A stretch of 64,000 nt of DNA from Chroococcidiopsis sp. TS-821 (GCF_002939305.1 NZ_MVDI01000003.1:248001-312000), one strand, 5' to 3'. Numbered from the stretch's first letter, positions 54,491 through 64,000 are shown. Notes: generated by a model not told the origin, from the letters alone. Made by a program: numbers and translations.

Positions 54491-57400
54491 TTATCTAATT
54501 AAGTTGGCGATCGCCTGCACTAACTTCTCTGGTTCTACAGGCTTAGCAAGATGATTCTGAAATCCGGCGGCGAGTGCTTGTTTTTGGTCGTACTCTCCAG
54601 CGTAGGCGGTAAGGGCGATCGCTGGTACTTCTGATCGCTGTCTAATTTGTTGCATCAGCATATAACCGTCAACATCGGGCATACCAATATCGCTAATTAA
54701 AATATCCGGTTGGAATGAATTAAGCAGCAGCAATGCCTCAGTGGCGGATGCCGCAACGCGGACTTCGGCTTCATACTCTTCTAAAATAGCTAGCAGCAAC
54801 TCTTGCATATCAACTTCATCGTCTACAACAAGAACCCGCACGTCTTGTAAATGTAAAGTATTAGAGGAACGCCTCGAATCAGTCTTATTCGCCTCTTGGT
54901 TATGCTTGAGTAAGGGTAACTGCACGGTAAAAGTTGCGCCTTGTCCTTCTCCTAAGCTTTCAGCTTTGACAGTACCGCCGTGCAACTCAGTAATTTGACG
55001 AACAATCGCAAGTCCTAAACCCAACCCGCCAAACTTACGCGTTGTTGTGCCATCCTCTTGGCGGAAGTATTCAAATACGTACGGTAAAAAATCAGGATGA
55101 ATTCCCTTACCAGTATCCTGAACTTGAATTTGTGCATAGTTGCCAACCTGCTGCAATCGCACTTGAATGCATCCGCCTGTAGGAGTAAACTTAACCGCAT
55201 TCGATAATAAATTCCACGCGACTTGTTGCAAGCGACTACTATCTCCCGATACGACAACCTCAGAGGCAAATTCCTTTTGAATCTGGATATCTTTTGCTGC
55301 TGCGGCTAAGCGTACCGTTTCTGAAGCCGCTTCAATGACGCTCACTAAATTGACTGGTGTAACATTGAGAGCCATTTTGCCGCGTAAAATTCGCGAGACA
55401 TCAAGCAAGTCTTCAATCAATTGCGTTTGTAACTTGGCATTGCGTTCAATCGTGGCTAAAGCTTTAGCGGTTGCTTGTTCGTCAAATTTACGCGACTGTA
55501 ACAGTTTAACCCAACCCAAGATCGGGTTAAGCGGCGATCGCAATTCGTGCGACAGCACTGCCAAAAATTCATCTTTAATTCGATTTGCGGTTTCGGCTGA
55601 TTCGCGGGCGGCTTTTTCGCGCGCTAACAGCTCTTCGCGTTCTCGTTCAACTTGCTTGCGTTCGGTAATATCTTGCGCAACTCCCGCCACTCGATACGGT
55701 TCTCCGTTGTCATTGTTAATGACGAAGCCGCGATCGCGTATCCAACAAATCGAACCATCAGGACGCACAACGCGATATTCTTGCTCAAAATAGCCATTTT
55801 GCAGACATCGCGCTGCTGCATTTTTGACCTGCGGCTGATCTTCAGGATGAATCGTCTCAATCCATTTGTGAGGATTTTGATAGACAATCTCGCGAGAACG
55901 TCCCCAAATGCGTTCATACGCAGGGCTGATATAAAGATGTCGATTTTCCTGTATATTCCATAGCCAAAAGGCATCGTGAATCGTCTCTGCCATTTGACGA
56001 AATCGCGCTTCGCTCTCACGTAATGCGGCTTCAGCTTGTTTGCGGTCTGTAATCTCGGTAACGAACATTGAAACGCCGTTTGCCGAAGGATAAACTCGAT
56101 TCTCAAACCAACGTTGCCATTTAGGGTAATAATATTCAAACTGAACAGGAGTTTGCTCGGTAACGGCGCGTTGCAGTTCAGCATGAAACTGTGTATCAAC
56201 TAAATCTGGAAAGACATCCCAAAGCGTTTTCCCCATGAAATCTTCCTGACGCATTCCAGAAGTTTCTAGGGTGCGGCGATTGATATAGGTATAGTACCAA
56301 TCGCGATCGAACGTCATGAAAACATCGTTGATGCTTGCCAAAACTGTTTCTAACTTTTCATTTGCAGTTTCCGCCGCAATACGTAACTCATACTCGCGCT
56401 GGGCTGCCTCTCGCCGCAACTGTGCCATACTCAGATTAGCTTCGACTCGTGCTAATAACTCACGTGCTGAAAACGGTTTCGTAAGATAGTCATCGGCTCC
56501 TGCTGCCAAACCTTCAACCCGCGACTCTTCGCCAGCTTGCGCCGATAGTAGAATAATTGGAATTTCTCTTGTCTGCGAATTAGCTCTTAACGCCTGCAAT
56601 AACTCCAATCCGTTCATTCGAGGCATCATAATATCAGTCAACACCAAATCCGGCGGGTTTTGTTTGATAGCATTAAGCGCAGCCACGCCATCAGCAACCG
56701 TCTCCACTGCATATCGCTGACTCAGCAATCGCTTGACATAATCGCGCATATCTGCATTATCATCAGCGAGTAAAATCCGAGGAGAACTAGAAGCGATTTG
56801 ATTCTCCCCTGCTTTTCTGCTTTTCTGCTTTTCTGCTTCTTCTGGTAACCAGCGTAATGCCTCTTCTATATACGAAGCAACTCCTGAGACTGTTGATCTT
56901 TGCGATCTACCAATGCGATCTTGCGGTAGATGAGCGCGTCCTGTTGGAATTAATACGGTAAAGCAACTACCTTGTCCTAGGGTACTATCGACTGCGACTG
57001 TTCCGCCGTGCAGCTTGACTAATTCTTGTACGAGTGATAACCCAATACCCGAACCTTCATAACTACGTCCTTGTGCTTCCTTGACGCGATGAAACCGTTC
57101 AAATAAATGCGGAATTTCTGCTGGGGGAATACCAATACCCGTGTCGCGCACAGCTAGCTCGACATAGTTTTGAGTTTTGAGTTTCAGCGAAACTTCAATT
57201 TCCCCTTTAAAGGTAAACTTAAAAGCGTTAGAAAGCAAATTCAAAACAATCTTTTCCCACATCTGCGGATCGACGTACACAGGTTCAGGAAGCGTTGGAC
57301 AATCAACGATTAAACGCATTCCAGCACGTTCTACCGCAGCACGAAATGTACTTGCTAATTCGGTGGTAAGCTGGGCAAGGTCTGTCGGTTCGTACATCGC

Positions 57401-58087
57401 CTGCATCCTTCCAGCCTCAATCCGCGAAAAATCAAGCAGTGTGTTGACTAGCTTGAGTAACCGCAGCGAATTGCGATGTGCCATTTCAACTTGTTGCAAT
57501 TTGTCTTGAGGTAGCCCTACAGAATCTTCAAGGATTGCTTCCAACGAACCTAGCATCAGCGTCAGTGGCGTACGAAACTCGTGGCTAATGTTGCTAAAAA
57601 AAGCTGTACGAGCTTGTTCTAGCTCTTCTCGCGCCTTCTCATCTAATTTCTCTTGAGTGATGTCTCGAACTTCGATGATTGTACCGACAATACCATTTCC
57701 TTCGCGAATAGGACTTGCTGTATACGCAACAGGATAAAAACTGCCATCTTTGTGAACAAAAACTTCTTCGCCTTGCTCTTGATTATTTTGCGGAAATGCG
57801 CGGTCGATGGGACACTCTTCGAGGGGATAATGACTGCCGTCAGGGCGAGTATGGTGAATAATATCATGCAAAGCCTGTCCCTGCACCTCGCTAAGGGTGA
57901 AACCTGTTAACTTCTCTGCTGCGGGATTCATGTAAACACACTGTTGGCGATCGTCCATGATGAAGATCGCGAGTGTAGCGTTATTGCAGACAACTTCGAG
58001 GTAACGTTTGTAGTAATCTGCATTCAGCATCTCCATCTGCGACATTGAATGCGCTTCGTCAGGTAGAAATCTACTTTCCAATGCCAT
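54491..58087 (-). CDS. Double hybrid sensor histidine kinase with PAS domains
   Basis: This 1198-residue protein carries two kinase modules. Order: PAS (about 25-145), HisKA with SHEFRTP (His169), ATPase (VRDTGIGIPP), receiver 1 (RILLADDNADMRDYV, phospho-Asp in LVLTDIMMPRMNG), a PAS domain (SINDVFMTFDRDW), a second PAS (ETIHDAFWLWNI), HisKA with SHELRSP, ATPase (VQDTGKGI), receiver 2 (VRVLVVDDEVDMQ, phospho-Asp in ILISDIGMPDVDG). No membrane helix is visible, so it is soluble. The segment between the first ATPase and receiver 1 contains an 8-base tandem repeat. Signal unknown. Confidence 0.93.
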   Translation of the reverse strand: MALESRFLPDEAHSMSQMEMLNADYYKRYLEVVCNNATLAIFIMDDRQQCVYMNPAAEKLTGFTLSEVQGQALHDIIHHTRPDGSHYPLEECPIDRAFPQNNQEQGEEVFVHKDGSFYPVAYTASPIREGNGIVGTIIEVRDITQEKLDEKAREELEQARTAFFSNISHEFRTPLTLMLGSLEAILEDSVGLPQDKLQQVEMAHRNSLRLLKLVNTLLDFSRIEAGRMQAMYEPTDLAQLTTELASTFRAAVERAGMRLIVDCPTLPEPVYVDPQMWEKIVLNLLSNAFKFTFKGEIEVSLKLKTQNYVELAVRDTGIGIPPAEIPHLFERFHRVKEAQGRSYEGSGIGLSLVQELVKLHGGTVAVDSTLGQGSCFTVLIPTGRAHLPQDRIGRSQRSTVSGVASYIEEALRWLPEEAEKQKSRKAGENQIASSSPRILLADDNADMRDYVKRLLSQRYAVETVADGVAALNAIKQNPPDLVLTDIMMPRMNGLELLQALRANSQTREIPIILLSAQAGEESRVEGLAAGADDYLTKPFSARELLARVEANLSMAQLRREAAQREYELRIAAETANEKLETVLASINDVFMTFDRDWYYTYINRRTLETSGMRQEDFMGKTLWDVFPDLVDTQFHAELQRAVTEQTPVQFEYYYPKWQRWFENRVYPSANGVSMFVTEITDRKQAEAALRESEARFRQMAETIHDAFWLWNIQENRHLYISPAYERIWGRSREIVYQNPHKWIETIHPEDQPQVKNAAARCLQNGYFEQEYRVVRPDGSICWIRDRGFVINNDNGEPYRVAGVAQDITERKQVEREREELLAREKAARESAETANRIKDEFLAVLSHELRSPLNPILGWVKLLQSRKFDEQATAKALATIERNAKLQTQLIEDLLDVSRILRGKMALNVTPVNLVSVIEAASETVRLAAAAKDIQIQKEFASEVVVSGDSSRLQQVAWNLLSNAVKFTPTGGCIQVRLQQVGNYAQIQVQDTGKGIHPDFLPYVFEYFRQEDGTTTRKFGGLGLGLAIVRQITELHGGTVKAESLGEGQGATFTVQLPLLKHNQEANKTDSRRSSNTLHLQDVRVLVVDDEVDMQELLLAILEEYEAEVRVAASATEALLLLNSFQPDILISDIGMPDVDGYMLMQQIRQRSEVPAIALTAYAGEYDQKQALAAGFQNHLAKPVEPEKLVQAIANLIR
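56811..56834 (-). repeat. Octamer tandem repeat inside the sensor-kinase gene
   Basis: Three copies of GCTTTTCT (plus strand) in a row inside coding sequence, in the linker before receiver 1. Twenty-four bases preserve the frame, but gain or loss of one unit would cause a frameshift and cut off receiver 1 and everything after it. Confidence 0.8.
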
Positions 58088-58388
58088 ACTCTTCCTCTAA
58101 CCGTTTCTACGATGAATAAATCTCCTGCGAAGCTGTTAAATTCCAGCCTAATATCTCTTCTAAGTCAGCGCTGTTGATTAGTTTTGCTGATAACTTAGTT
58201 CAGTCTTATGACGGTATATTCAATTATCTGTCAATAGATATAAGTATTTTTCTTCCTTGAGACAGAGTTTAAATCAGAATAGAAGTTGGGATTTAAAGTC
58301 AGTGACTGATCGTTAGCGAAGCCACCGCACGCCTAATGAGATGTTCTAGACGAAACGGCGGTCATTATACAGTAACCATACGTCAAAC
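58088..58388. other. Spacer between the kinase and DUF2079 genes
   Basis: This 301-base spacer contains no coding frame of note. It should hold the promoter of the sensor kinase (minus strand). I see no defined site. Confidence 0.4.
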
Positions 58389-60002
58389 TTATGACTTGGC
58401 AATTTGTTGTCGAAAAGTTAGCCACGCAGCTATTGCTTGAGGTTGCGAAGTAACGCCGCGCTGCATCAAAATGACACCATCTTGAAAACCAATAATGCCG
58501 TATTGCTGGTTAGTTGTAAGTTGGTCGATCGCCGCAATGCTAGTTTTTAATAGTTGTCTCTCTTCATCAAACGCGGCTTGATATTGTTGCAATTGCCATA
58601 AGTCTGCGATCGCATACTCCATCTCAATCACTTCTCGCGCATCGTTGCGTAAGTGTAACATGGGCCAACGCAAGATTTCGCGACGACTGGAAAGATGCGG
58701 TACTATATATGTCGTTGCAGACACGCTCGCATTTGCCGGAATTTGGTCAAGCAGCGATCGCATTTGTCTGACATGATGCCATTGTTGCGGTAGCGAAACG
58801 TAAACCCAAGGATTAAACGAATCGGGTAATAAAAAGTAAAAACTGCGATTGAGACTTGAAGTGCTAGAAGTAAACGAGAAAAACAGCGATAAACAAATAC
58901 AAGCTACCCAAAAGCGACGAAATGGGGGTTTAAACTTTCGAGGATGTCTCGACCACCACAGAATTGCACCATAAAATAAACCTGGAACAACCGTCATCGC
59001 ATAGCGAATGTTGATTGCTAATACTGATTGTCCTTGACCTAAGAATAGTTTAAGTAACGGAAATCCTGCGATCGCCCACGATGCAGGCGCAATAGCAGGT
59101 ACAAACGCTAACGGCAACCATTGACCGATTAAATATTTAATTGTGCCAAAAAACGGTGTAAATAATTCAACAATCAACCGCCAGGGGTTACTAATCATTC
59201 CCCAAATAATATCTAATGTCGAAGCTTCTGAACCATCTGCGTACTGTCCAAATCGTTCTAACATGAAGCGGCGGGAAATATCTTGCGAAAATAAGGGCAT
59301 GATCGCATTTGTCAGTACCAGCATATAACCAAAGCTAAGCGCACACACTGCCAGCCCAATACGCGGATACCGTCTACTAGCAATTAAATAAAAACCAACT
59401 CCAAATAATACAATTCCGCTATCTTCCCGTACTGCTAAAGTTAAAATCGCAAGTAGCCAAAATAGCCGCCACCAGCGTTTTTCCATTGCTAGAAGTAGCC
59501 CAAAGACAAATAAAGGAATTTGGCTGATATCGTGAAAATTCGATTGCGTTGGACCTAAAACTGCATTCGCCGCGTAGAAACTCGCAGTCACCATCGCTGC
59601 GATTGGCGGTGCAAGATATTGTCGTGCTAGCGCATACAACACTAAACCCGCCGCCGTCACAAATGTCACTTGTAACACTGTAAGCGTCGCTGGCGAAGGA
59701 AACAAGGCGTAAATCGGTAGCCACAATAGTAATGCTGGGGTAAAGTGCTGTCCTAGACGGTGATAGTAAACTTCAGGAATTTCGCCGCTATGTACGACAT
59801 TCGTAGACAAACTTGAAGAAAGCGAACTTTGAAAGAATCTACCGTGGAGATTGTTCCAGAATACTTGATTAAAAATACCTTGGTCAAACGTTGCGTAGAA
59901 GCTGTAGTAACGATGCAAGCCTAAAATGAGGTTTAGCACAAAAAATGCGATCGCCGCCCCAATCAATAATCTAATTCCTGGCTTCTGTGATTTGAATAAC
60001 AT
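58389..60002 (-). CDS. DUF2079 membrane protein
   Basis: The 537-residue protein has about ten membrane helices and the DUF2079 opening: YYSFYATFDQGIFNQVFWN, followed by HFTPALLLWLPIYALFPSP. The last ~150 residues are a soluble domain. The DUF2079 family is thought to belong to the GT-C-like integral membrane glycosyltransferases, without proven function. There is no partner gene next to it. Confidence 0.88.
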   Translation of the reverse strand: MLFKSQKPGIRLLIGAAIAFFVLNLILGLHRYYSFYATFDQGIFNQVFWNNLHGRFFQSSLSSSLSTNVVHSGEIPEVYYHRLGQHFTPALLLWLPIYALFPSPATLTVLQVTFVTAAGLVLYALARQYLAPPIAAMVTASFYAANAVLGPTQSNFHDISQIPLFVFGLLLAMEKRWWRLFWLLAILTLAVREDSGIVLFGVGFYLIASRRYPRIGLAVCALSFGYMLVLTNAIMPLFSQDISRRFMLERFGQYADGSEASTLDIIWGMISNPWRLIVELFTPFFGTIKYLIGQWLPLAFVPAIAPASWAIAGFPLLKLFLGQGQSVLAINIRYAMTVVPGLFYGAILWWSRHPRKFKPPFRRFWVACICLSLFFSFTSSTSSLNRSFYFLLPDSFNPWVYVSLPQQWHHVRQMRSLLDQIPANASVSATTYIVPHLSSRREILRWPMLHLRNDAREVIEMEYAIADLWQLQQYQAAFDEERQLLKTSIAAIDQLTTNQQYGIIGFQDGVILMQRGVTSQPQAIAAWLTFRQQIAKS

Positions 60003-60144
60003 GACTCACTCGCGCTCACACTCAATACGGACAAGAGCGTCAGCGAGTATTGTAAAGCCTAATAATGAACGCGATCGCAGCTTGTTTATTTAAAAGATTT
60101 AGCAATGTTCTTTTTAAGAATAATATATATGCGATCGCTAAAAT

Positions 60145-60678
60145 TTATTCTTTCGTAAAACAACGCCCTCGACAACGAGTACTATATTGTGCAATATGAT
60201 ATCCGCGAGAAGTATAAAAATCTACTGTTAGCGGTTCAGAACCGTATTCATTAAGATAATCCCACCACATATTTTCTCTAGCACTTTTACGTTCTTGCGT
60301 AGTTAGTTCAGCCCAAGTAGGTGTTTGTCTAACCGTAATTACAATACCTCCATTAGTCATACTAAATTTTTCGGTGTATGGATAACGACCTCCAGAATTA
60401 GTAGCAGGCGATCGACGACAATCTGTGCCAATCATGTTTCCACTTACCCAGCCATTGTGAGGATAAGTAATTCTTAGCCAACCTCCAGACCTACCTACAA
60501 CATTAACGTCACTACCTTCATAGGCGCGTCCTACAATAGAATGCTGTGTACTAGGACCTGTACGAACATTGACATAGCCATCTTCAATAACATAGTTACG
60601 GCAAGCTTGAGCTTTTGATGGAGTTGTAATACTTAGCGAAAGCACTCCTAAACCCAGTGAAATTAAATATTTATTCAT
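60145..60678 (-). CDS. Exported SH3-domain protein
   Basis: The 177-residue protein has a signal peptide (to about SKAQA) and a bacterial SH3 domain, YVNVRTGPSTQHSIVGRAYEG through GWLRITYPHNGWVSG. Four to five cysteines may form disulfides. The C-terminal domain (VITVRQTPTWAELTTQERK...) is not recognised. It probably acts in the periplasm or at the cell wall. Confidence 0.85.
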   Translation of the reverse strand: MNKYLISLGLGVLSLSITTPSKAQACRNYVIEDGYVNVRTGPSTQHSIVGRAYEGSDVNVVGRSGGWLRITYPHNGWVSGNMIGTDCRRSPATNSGGRYPYTEKFSMTNGGIVITVRQTPTWAELTTQERKSARENMWWDYLNEYGSEPLTVDFYTSRGYHIAQYSTRCRGRCFTKE

Positions 60679-61037
60679 ACATATTAAAACATATTTATTA
60701 TTTGATAATAGTGATTATATTACAGACCAACATCGGTATTTTTACAGAAATAGATGTTGACTATTTTTTTAAAAGATATAGAATTTGATAGTCATTCAAA
60801 ATCTTTTATGAAGTTTTCTTTATCTTCTTTCTATGTTTTCTGTGATGAAGCTTGGCACGTTATTTTTTTTAACGAATCAATTGGAAAAGACAGGCAAGAA
60901 TATATCTAAAAAGTCTTACTAGTCTAGCCAATAGAAAACAAAGTATATATAAAATTAGCTAAAGTTAAGACATATACGTAAGGCTAACTGTCCAAATTAA
61001 TTGCACAATAGAAGCAGTTCGTCAAAAGCTGCTGAAT
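60679..61037 (+). other. Divergent spacer upstream of tldD
   Basis: This 359-base A+T-rich spacer separates the divergent SH3 and tldD genes and should carry both promoters. I see no gene. Confidence 0.4.
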
Positions 61038-62435
61038 ATGCCTTCACCACTAGCTAATGCTCAAAACTTATTAACCGACTTGATCGCGCGGTATGCTCAT
61101 CGCGTCGATTATCTGATGATTCGCCTTGAAGAGTCGGAAGGCACTGATATTTTACTGCGTGGCAACAGGGTAGAAACCCTCAGTGAAGGAATTTCGATTG
61201 GCGGACAAGTGCGGGCTTGCTACAAAGGTGGCTGGGGTTTTAGTAGCTTTAATCAGCTAGAAACGATCGCGGAAAGAATCGAGGAAGCTGTTTCAGCTGC
61301 ACGGATCGTTGGTGATGAAGAAACGCGCTTAGCAGAGGTAAAACCTGTACAAGATAGCTGTTTTGTGCCTTTAAGCGGTACCGATCCGCGAAACATTTCT
61401 TTAGCGACGAAAAAAGCACTGTGCGATCGCTACAGCGAAATGCTCAAAAGTGTTGATTCGCGCATTACGACAACCTCGGTACGTTACAGCGATAGCGCGC
61501 AACGAATTATCCTCGCCAGTTCCGAGGGGACTCTCATTGAACAAGCGTGGGTAGATATGGAAATGCGCTTTGCAGCTACCGCCAGAGACGGCGACACCGT
61601 ACAAACGGGAAGAGAAACGACAGGTTCGCGCAAAGCCTACGAAGATCTCACCAGTTTAGACGAACAAGTGATTGGCGCAGCGCAACGCGCGATCGCGGCT
61701 TTATCCCTACCATCGGTCAAAGGTAACACTTACACCGTCGTCATTGACCCAATTTTAAGCGGTTTGTTCGTCCACGAAGCTTTTGGTCATCTGTCAGAAG
61801 CAGACATGGCTTACGAAAACCCCGACTTGCTAGAAGCGATGAGTATTGGGCGCAGATTTGGTCCTGAAGAATTGCAAATTTTTGATGGTGCAGCACCTGC
61901 GGGACATCGTGGCAGTTATTTTTATGATGATGAGGGTACGCCTGCAACAACAACGCAACTGATTAAAGACGGCGTGTTAGTCGGGCGCTTGCACTCGCGC
62001 GAAACTGCTGGCAAATTAGATGAAACACCAACGGGGAATGCACGGTGTCTCAATTACCACTACGCGCCGATTGTCCGCATGACGAATACGTGGATTGAAC
62101 CAGGGAAAACGCCCGTAGCAGATTTATTTACAGGTATCAAAGAAGGAGTTTATGCGCGTAACTGGCTAGGAGGAATGACAAATGGTGAAATGTTTACCTT
62201 CAGTGCGGGTGAAGCTTGGATGATTCGCAACGGGCAAATTGCCGAACCTGTACGCGATGTGACGTTATCAGGAAATGTGTTTCAAACATTAGCAGATATT
62301 GAAGCGATCGGCGATGATTTCTATTGGGATGAATCTGGCGGTTGCGGTAAAGGCGGACAAAATGGCTTACCTGTTGGTTGTGGCGGTCCTAGTTTACGAA
62401 TTCGCGATGTCGTCGTTGGTGGTGAAGCAGTATAA
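61038..62435 (+). CDS. tldD: TldD-family metalloprotease
   Basis: TldD with TldE forms a protease that degrades unfolded peptides and matures some peptide toxins. The 465-residue sequence has FVHEAFGHLSEAD with the HExxxH zinc motif, and GNARCLNYHYAPIVRMTN with the family block before the C-terminal Gly-rich GCGKGGQNGLPVGCGGP. No tldE partner gene is adjacent. Length is normal. Confidence 0.93.
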   Translation: MPSPLANAQNLLTDLIARYAHRVDYLMIRLEESEGTDILLRGNRVETLSEGISIGGQVRACYKGGWGFSSFNQLETIAERIEEAVSAARIVGDEETRLAEVKPVQDSCFVPLSGTDPRNISLATKKALCDRYSEMLKSVDSRITTTSVRYSDSAQRIILASSEGTLIEQAWVDMEMRFAATARDGDTVQTGRETTGSRKAYEDLTSLDEQVIGAAQRAIAALSLPSVKGNTYTVVIDPILSGLFVHEAFGHLSEADMAYENPDLLEAMSIGRRFGPEELQIFDGAAPAGHRGSYFYDDEGTPATTTQLIKDGVLVGRLHSRETAGKLDETPTGNARCLNYHYAPIVRMTNTWIEPGKTPVADLFTGIKEGVYARNWLGGMTNGEMFTFSAGEAWMIRNGQIAEPVRDVTLSGNVFQTLADIEAIGDDFYWDESGGCGKGGQNGLPVGCGGPSLRIRDVVVGGEAV

Positions 62436-62461
62436 ATAAATCGTATTGGGAGGCACGTAGG

Positions 62462-63214
62462 ATGTCTATAGAAACGACAACCGAAAACCAGACTTGGGAT
62501 GATGTAGATTGGCAGCCTCCTATGCCACCTACAGACTTAATTTTCGACGATGGAGAACCCTTGGAAACGAACCGCCACCGCATTGCTATAAATGTCTTGA
62601 TCCGTTCGTTAAAACATCACTGGGCTGAACGCACAGATTTCTTTGCGGGTGGTAATATGTTCGTCTACTACAGTAGCCGCCAAGCTAAAAATCGCGATTT
62701 TCGCGGACCTGATTTTTTTGTCGTCTTAGGAGTCGATAGCAATCCTTCTCGTCTTGGTTGGGTTGTCTGGGAGGAAGGCGGACGTTATCCTGATGTCATT
62801 GTTGAATTACTATCAGCAAGTACTAAGGAAGTTGACTTAGGAGCAAAGAAAACCTTATACGAGCAGGTATTTAGAACGCGTGACTATTTTGTCTTCGATC
62901 CTTTTGATGCTAACTCACTACAAGGATGGCATTTAGATCTCGACCGAGGCTATCAACCTATTGCAGCTAATGAGCAAAACTTACTGTGGAGTCACGCATT
63001 AGGTTTATGGTTAGGTACGTGGACTGGAGTCGTTGAGGATGATAACGCTACATGGCTGCGGTTTTATGACTCATCGGGACTCGTGCTGTTACCTGAAGAA
63101 GCTGAACGCCAACGCGCTGAAGCTGAACGCCAACGTGCTGAAGCTGAACGCCAAAAATCTGAAAGACTCGCAGCAAGATTACGCGAATTGGGTGAAGATC
63201 CAGATATTTTGTAA
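62462..63214 (+). CDS. Uma2 family protein with charged coiled-coil tail
   Basis: The 250-residue protein carries the Uma2-type core: WQPPMPPTDLIFDDGEPLETN, then GPDFFVVLGVD, PDVIVELLSAST and LYEQVFRTRDYFVFDP. The last ~35 residues (AERQRAE repeats, then LAARLRELGEDPDIL) form a coil coded by a 21-base tandem repeat. This tail is common in the cyanobacterial family. Nuclease activity is a fold-based prediction. The gene is 26 bases past tldD. Confidence 0.85.
   Translation: MSIETTTENQTWDDVDWQPPMPPTDLIFDDGEPLETNRHRIAINVLIRSLKHHWAERTDFFAGGNMFVYYSSRQAKNRDFRGPDFFVVLGVDSNPSRLGWVVWEEGGRYPDVIVELLSASTKEVDLGAKKTLYEQVFRTRDYFVFDPFDANSLQGWHLDLDRGYQPIAANEQNLLWSHALGLWLGTWTGVVEDDNATWLRFYDSSGLVLLPEEAERQRAEAERQRAEAERQKSERLAARLRELGEDPDIL
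63098..63156 (+). repeat. 21-base tandem repeat
   Basis: Nearly three copies of GAAGCTGAACGCCAACGCGCT-like units (given here by pattern only: GAAGCTGAACGCCAA plus six) encode AERQRAE in the tail of the Uma2 protein. The unit is a multiple of three, so copy changes alter coil length without frameshift. Confidence 0.85.
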
Positions 63215-63281
63215 GCTTGGCGAATGAATTCTACCGAATAAATCAAACAATGAAGCGCTTATCCTAGTGGCAGCCTCAACT

Positions 63282-63905
63282 TTAGTCAGAGGGAGTCTGC
63301 AATTCCTGTAAACGGTCTTTTGATAACAAAGCGGTATCAATTTGTTGCAATAATGCTTCTAGTGTAGAAGAGTTATCTAAAACAACATCGGCGCGGGATG
63401 CTTTTTCTGCTAGCGACATTTGACTATTAATGCGGGCTAGTGCTTGTTCGCGGGTAAGTTGATTGCGTTGCATCAATCTTGCAAGTTGCTGTTGTGGAGA
63501 ACAAACGACAACCCAAATTTCTGTCACTAAATGAGTCAGACCTGCCTCAAATAATAACGGAATCACGCAGACGATTGTTTGATACGGTTGTTGCATTGCT
63601 TCCGCAAAGCGATCGCGGACATATGGATGAATTTGTTGCTCTAACCAAGTTCGTTCTTCTGCGCTATTAAAAATGATATCGCCTAACTTCTTGCGATTCA
63701 GCGAACCATCTTCCTGAAAAATATCGATACCATAACGCTGGGCGATCGCGTCGTAAACTGGAGAACCAATTTTAACCGCTTCTCGTGCATAAACGTCTGC
63801 ATCAAAGATTGGTAGATGGTGATGCGTTGCTAAATAATGTGCAACAGTTGATTTTCCGGTTGCAATTCCACCTGTTAAACCAATAATGCGACGGTGAGTC
63901 GTCAT
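63282..63905 (-). CDS. coaE: Dephospho-CoA kinase
   Basis: CoaE phosphorylates dephospho-CoA in the last step of CoA synthesis. The 207-residue sequence (ATG at 63905 preferred over an upstream GTG at 63917) has IIGLTGGIATGKST (Walker A), FDADVYAREAV and the later IPLLFEAGLTHLVTE. The ATG overlaps the stop of the upstream partial gene (ATGA), so they are translationally coupled. Confidence 0.95.
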   Translation of the reverse strand: MTTHRRIIGLTGGIATGKSTVAHYLATHHHLPIFDADVYAREAVKIGSPVYDAIAQRYGIDIFQEDGSLNRKKLGDIIFNSAEERTWLEQQIHPYVRDRFAEAMQQPYQTIVCVIPLLFEAGLTHLVTEIWVVVCSPQQQLARLMQRNQLTREQALARINSQMSLAEKASRADVVLDNSSTLEALLQQIDTALLSKDRLQELQTPSD

Positions 63906-64000
63906 CGCTTTGCCCACTGCACAATTGCTTGTGTAAGCCCTTCTAAAGTGTATTCGCTAGCTTCAATATCGACTCGCCCAAAGTGTTGCTGACAAGCTTT
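63902..64000 (-). CDS. hemD: C-terminal fragment, probable uroporphyrinogen-III synthase
   Basis: Only the last 32 codons are inside the window. They read ...QQHFGRVDIEASEYTLEGLTQAIVQWAKR, cited in part: the EASEYTLEGLTQAIV pattern resembles the end of HemD. The TGA shares bases with the coaE start. A confident call needs the rest of the gene. Confidence 0.5.
   Translation of the reverse strand, partial: KACQQHFGRVDIEASEYTLEGLTQAIVQWAKR

Noticed and set aside
63098-63156. 21-base direct repeats as a possible CRISPR or attachment site
   Set aside because: They are adjacent with no spacers and encode a coiled-coil tail in frame.
1-64000. Insertion sequences, integrases or prophage genes
   Set aside because: No transposase, integrase or phage structural motif was seen on either strand.

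Overview
The window looks like cyanobacterial chromosome. The HIP1 octamer GCGATCGC recurs throughout, in genes, in spacers and even inside a tRNA. There is a carboxysome shell gene (ccmP) and many families typical of cyanobacteria: DUF3531, DUF3891, DUF1400, a Sll0314-type TPR protein, Uma2 nucleases, pentapeptide repeats, a SelD fused to an NADH-dehydrogenase-like domain, and a glycine-tailed RRM protein. I cannot fix the genus. Genes are dense and on both strands, and I see no insertion sequence, prophage or CRISPR array.

Layout. 1-2.8 kb: a pair of ABC exporter half-transporters, the first cut by the window edge. 3-7.4 kb: a two-gene photolyase-like pair (antenna-fold domain and FAD domain encoded separately) flanking a potassium channel and an AT-rich GmrSD-like DUF262/DUF1524 nuclease; another nuclease-like gene follows. 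8-14.4 kb: cysteine desulfurase, then a flavoprotein overlapping an uncharacterised 752-residue protein, next to a haem peroxidase. 15-19.9 kb: an acyltransferase-like protein, rpiA, a HicAB toxin-antitoxin pair, a decayed cytidine deaminase, an aldo/keto reductase and a Tat-exported superoxide dismutase. 19.9-31.4 kb: housekeeping genes (rsmG, ABC ATPase, TPR protein, Nudix, prs, Ser/Thr kinase, bioD, M20 hydrolase), a decayed glutathione S-transferase and a hydroxyacid dehydrogenase.

31.4-41.8 kb is the most informative stretch. After the SelD fusion comes an exact NtcA-type promoter (GTA-N8-TAC, 22 bases, TAGTAT), then a guanidine-I (ykkC) riboswitch with an overlapping alternative hairpin, then an SBP-permease-ATPase ABC importer. 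The importer is therefore best read as a guanidine importer under both nitrogen control and guanidine sensing. A membrane-anchored globin follows, then a urate set on the other strand: 5-hydroxyisourate hydrolase (uraH), an NCS2 permease and the FAD urate hydroxylase hpxO. Together these resemble a scavenging neighbourhood for nitrogen-rich small molecules, although the enzymes that would finish guanidine and urate breakdown are not in the window.

42-64 kb: a small membrane protein, an rfbC-like epimerase, an RRM protein with its terminator, ccmP, a pentapeptide protein, tRNA-Ala(CGC), a Tat-type amine oxidase, a HAD hydrolase, a methyltransferase, an outer-membrane-like protein, a GT4 glycosyltransferase, a 1198-residue double-kinase hybrid sensor, a DUF2079 membrane protein, an SH3 protein, tldD, a Uma2 protein, coaE, and the tail of a probable hemD at the right edge. 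Four copies of a heptamer-built inverted repeat lie in spacers; two of them bracket bioD.
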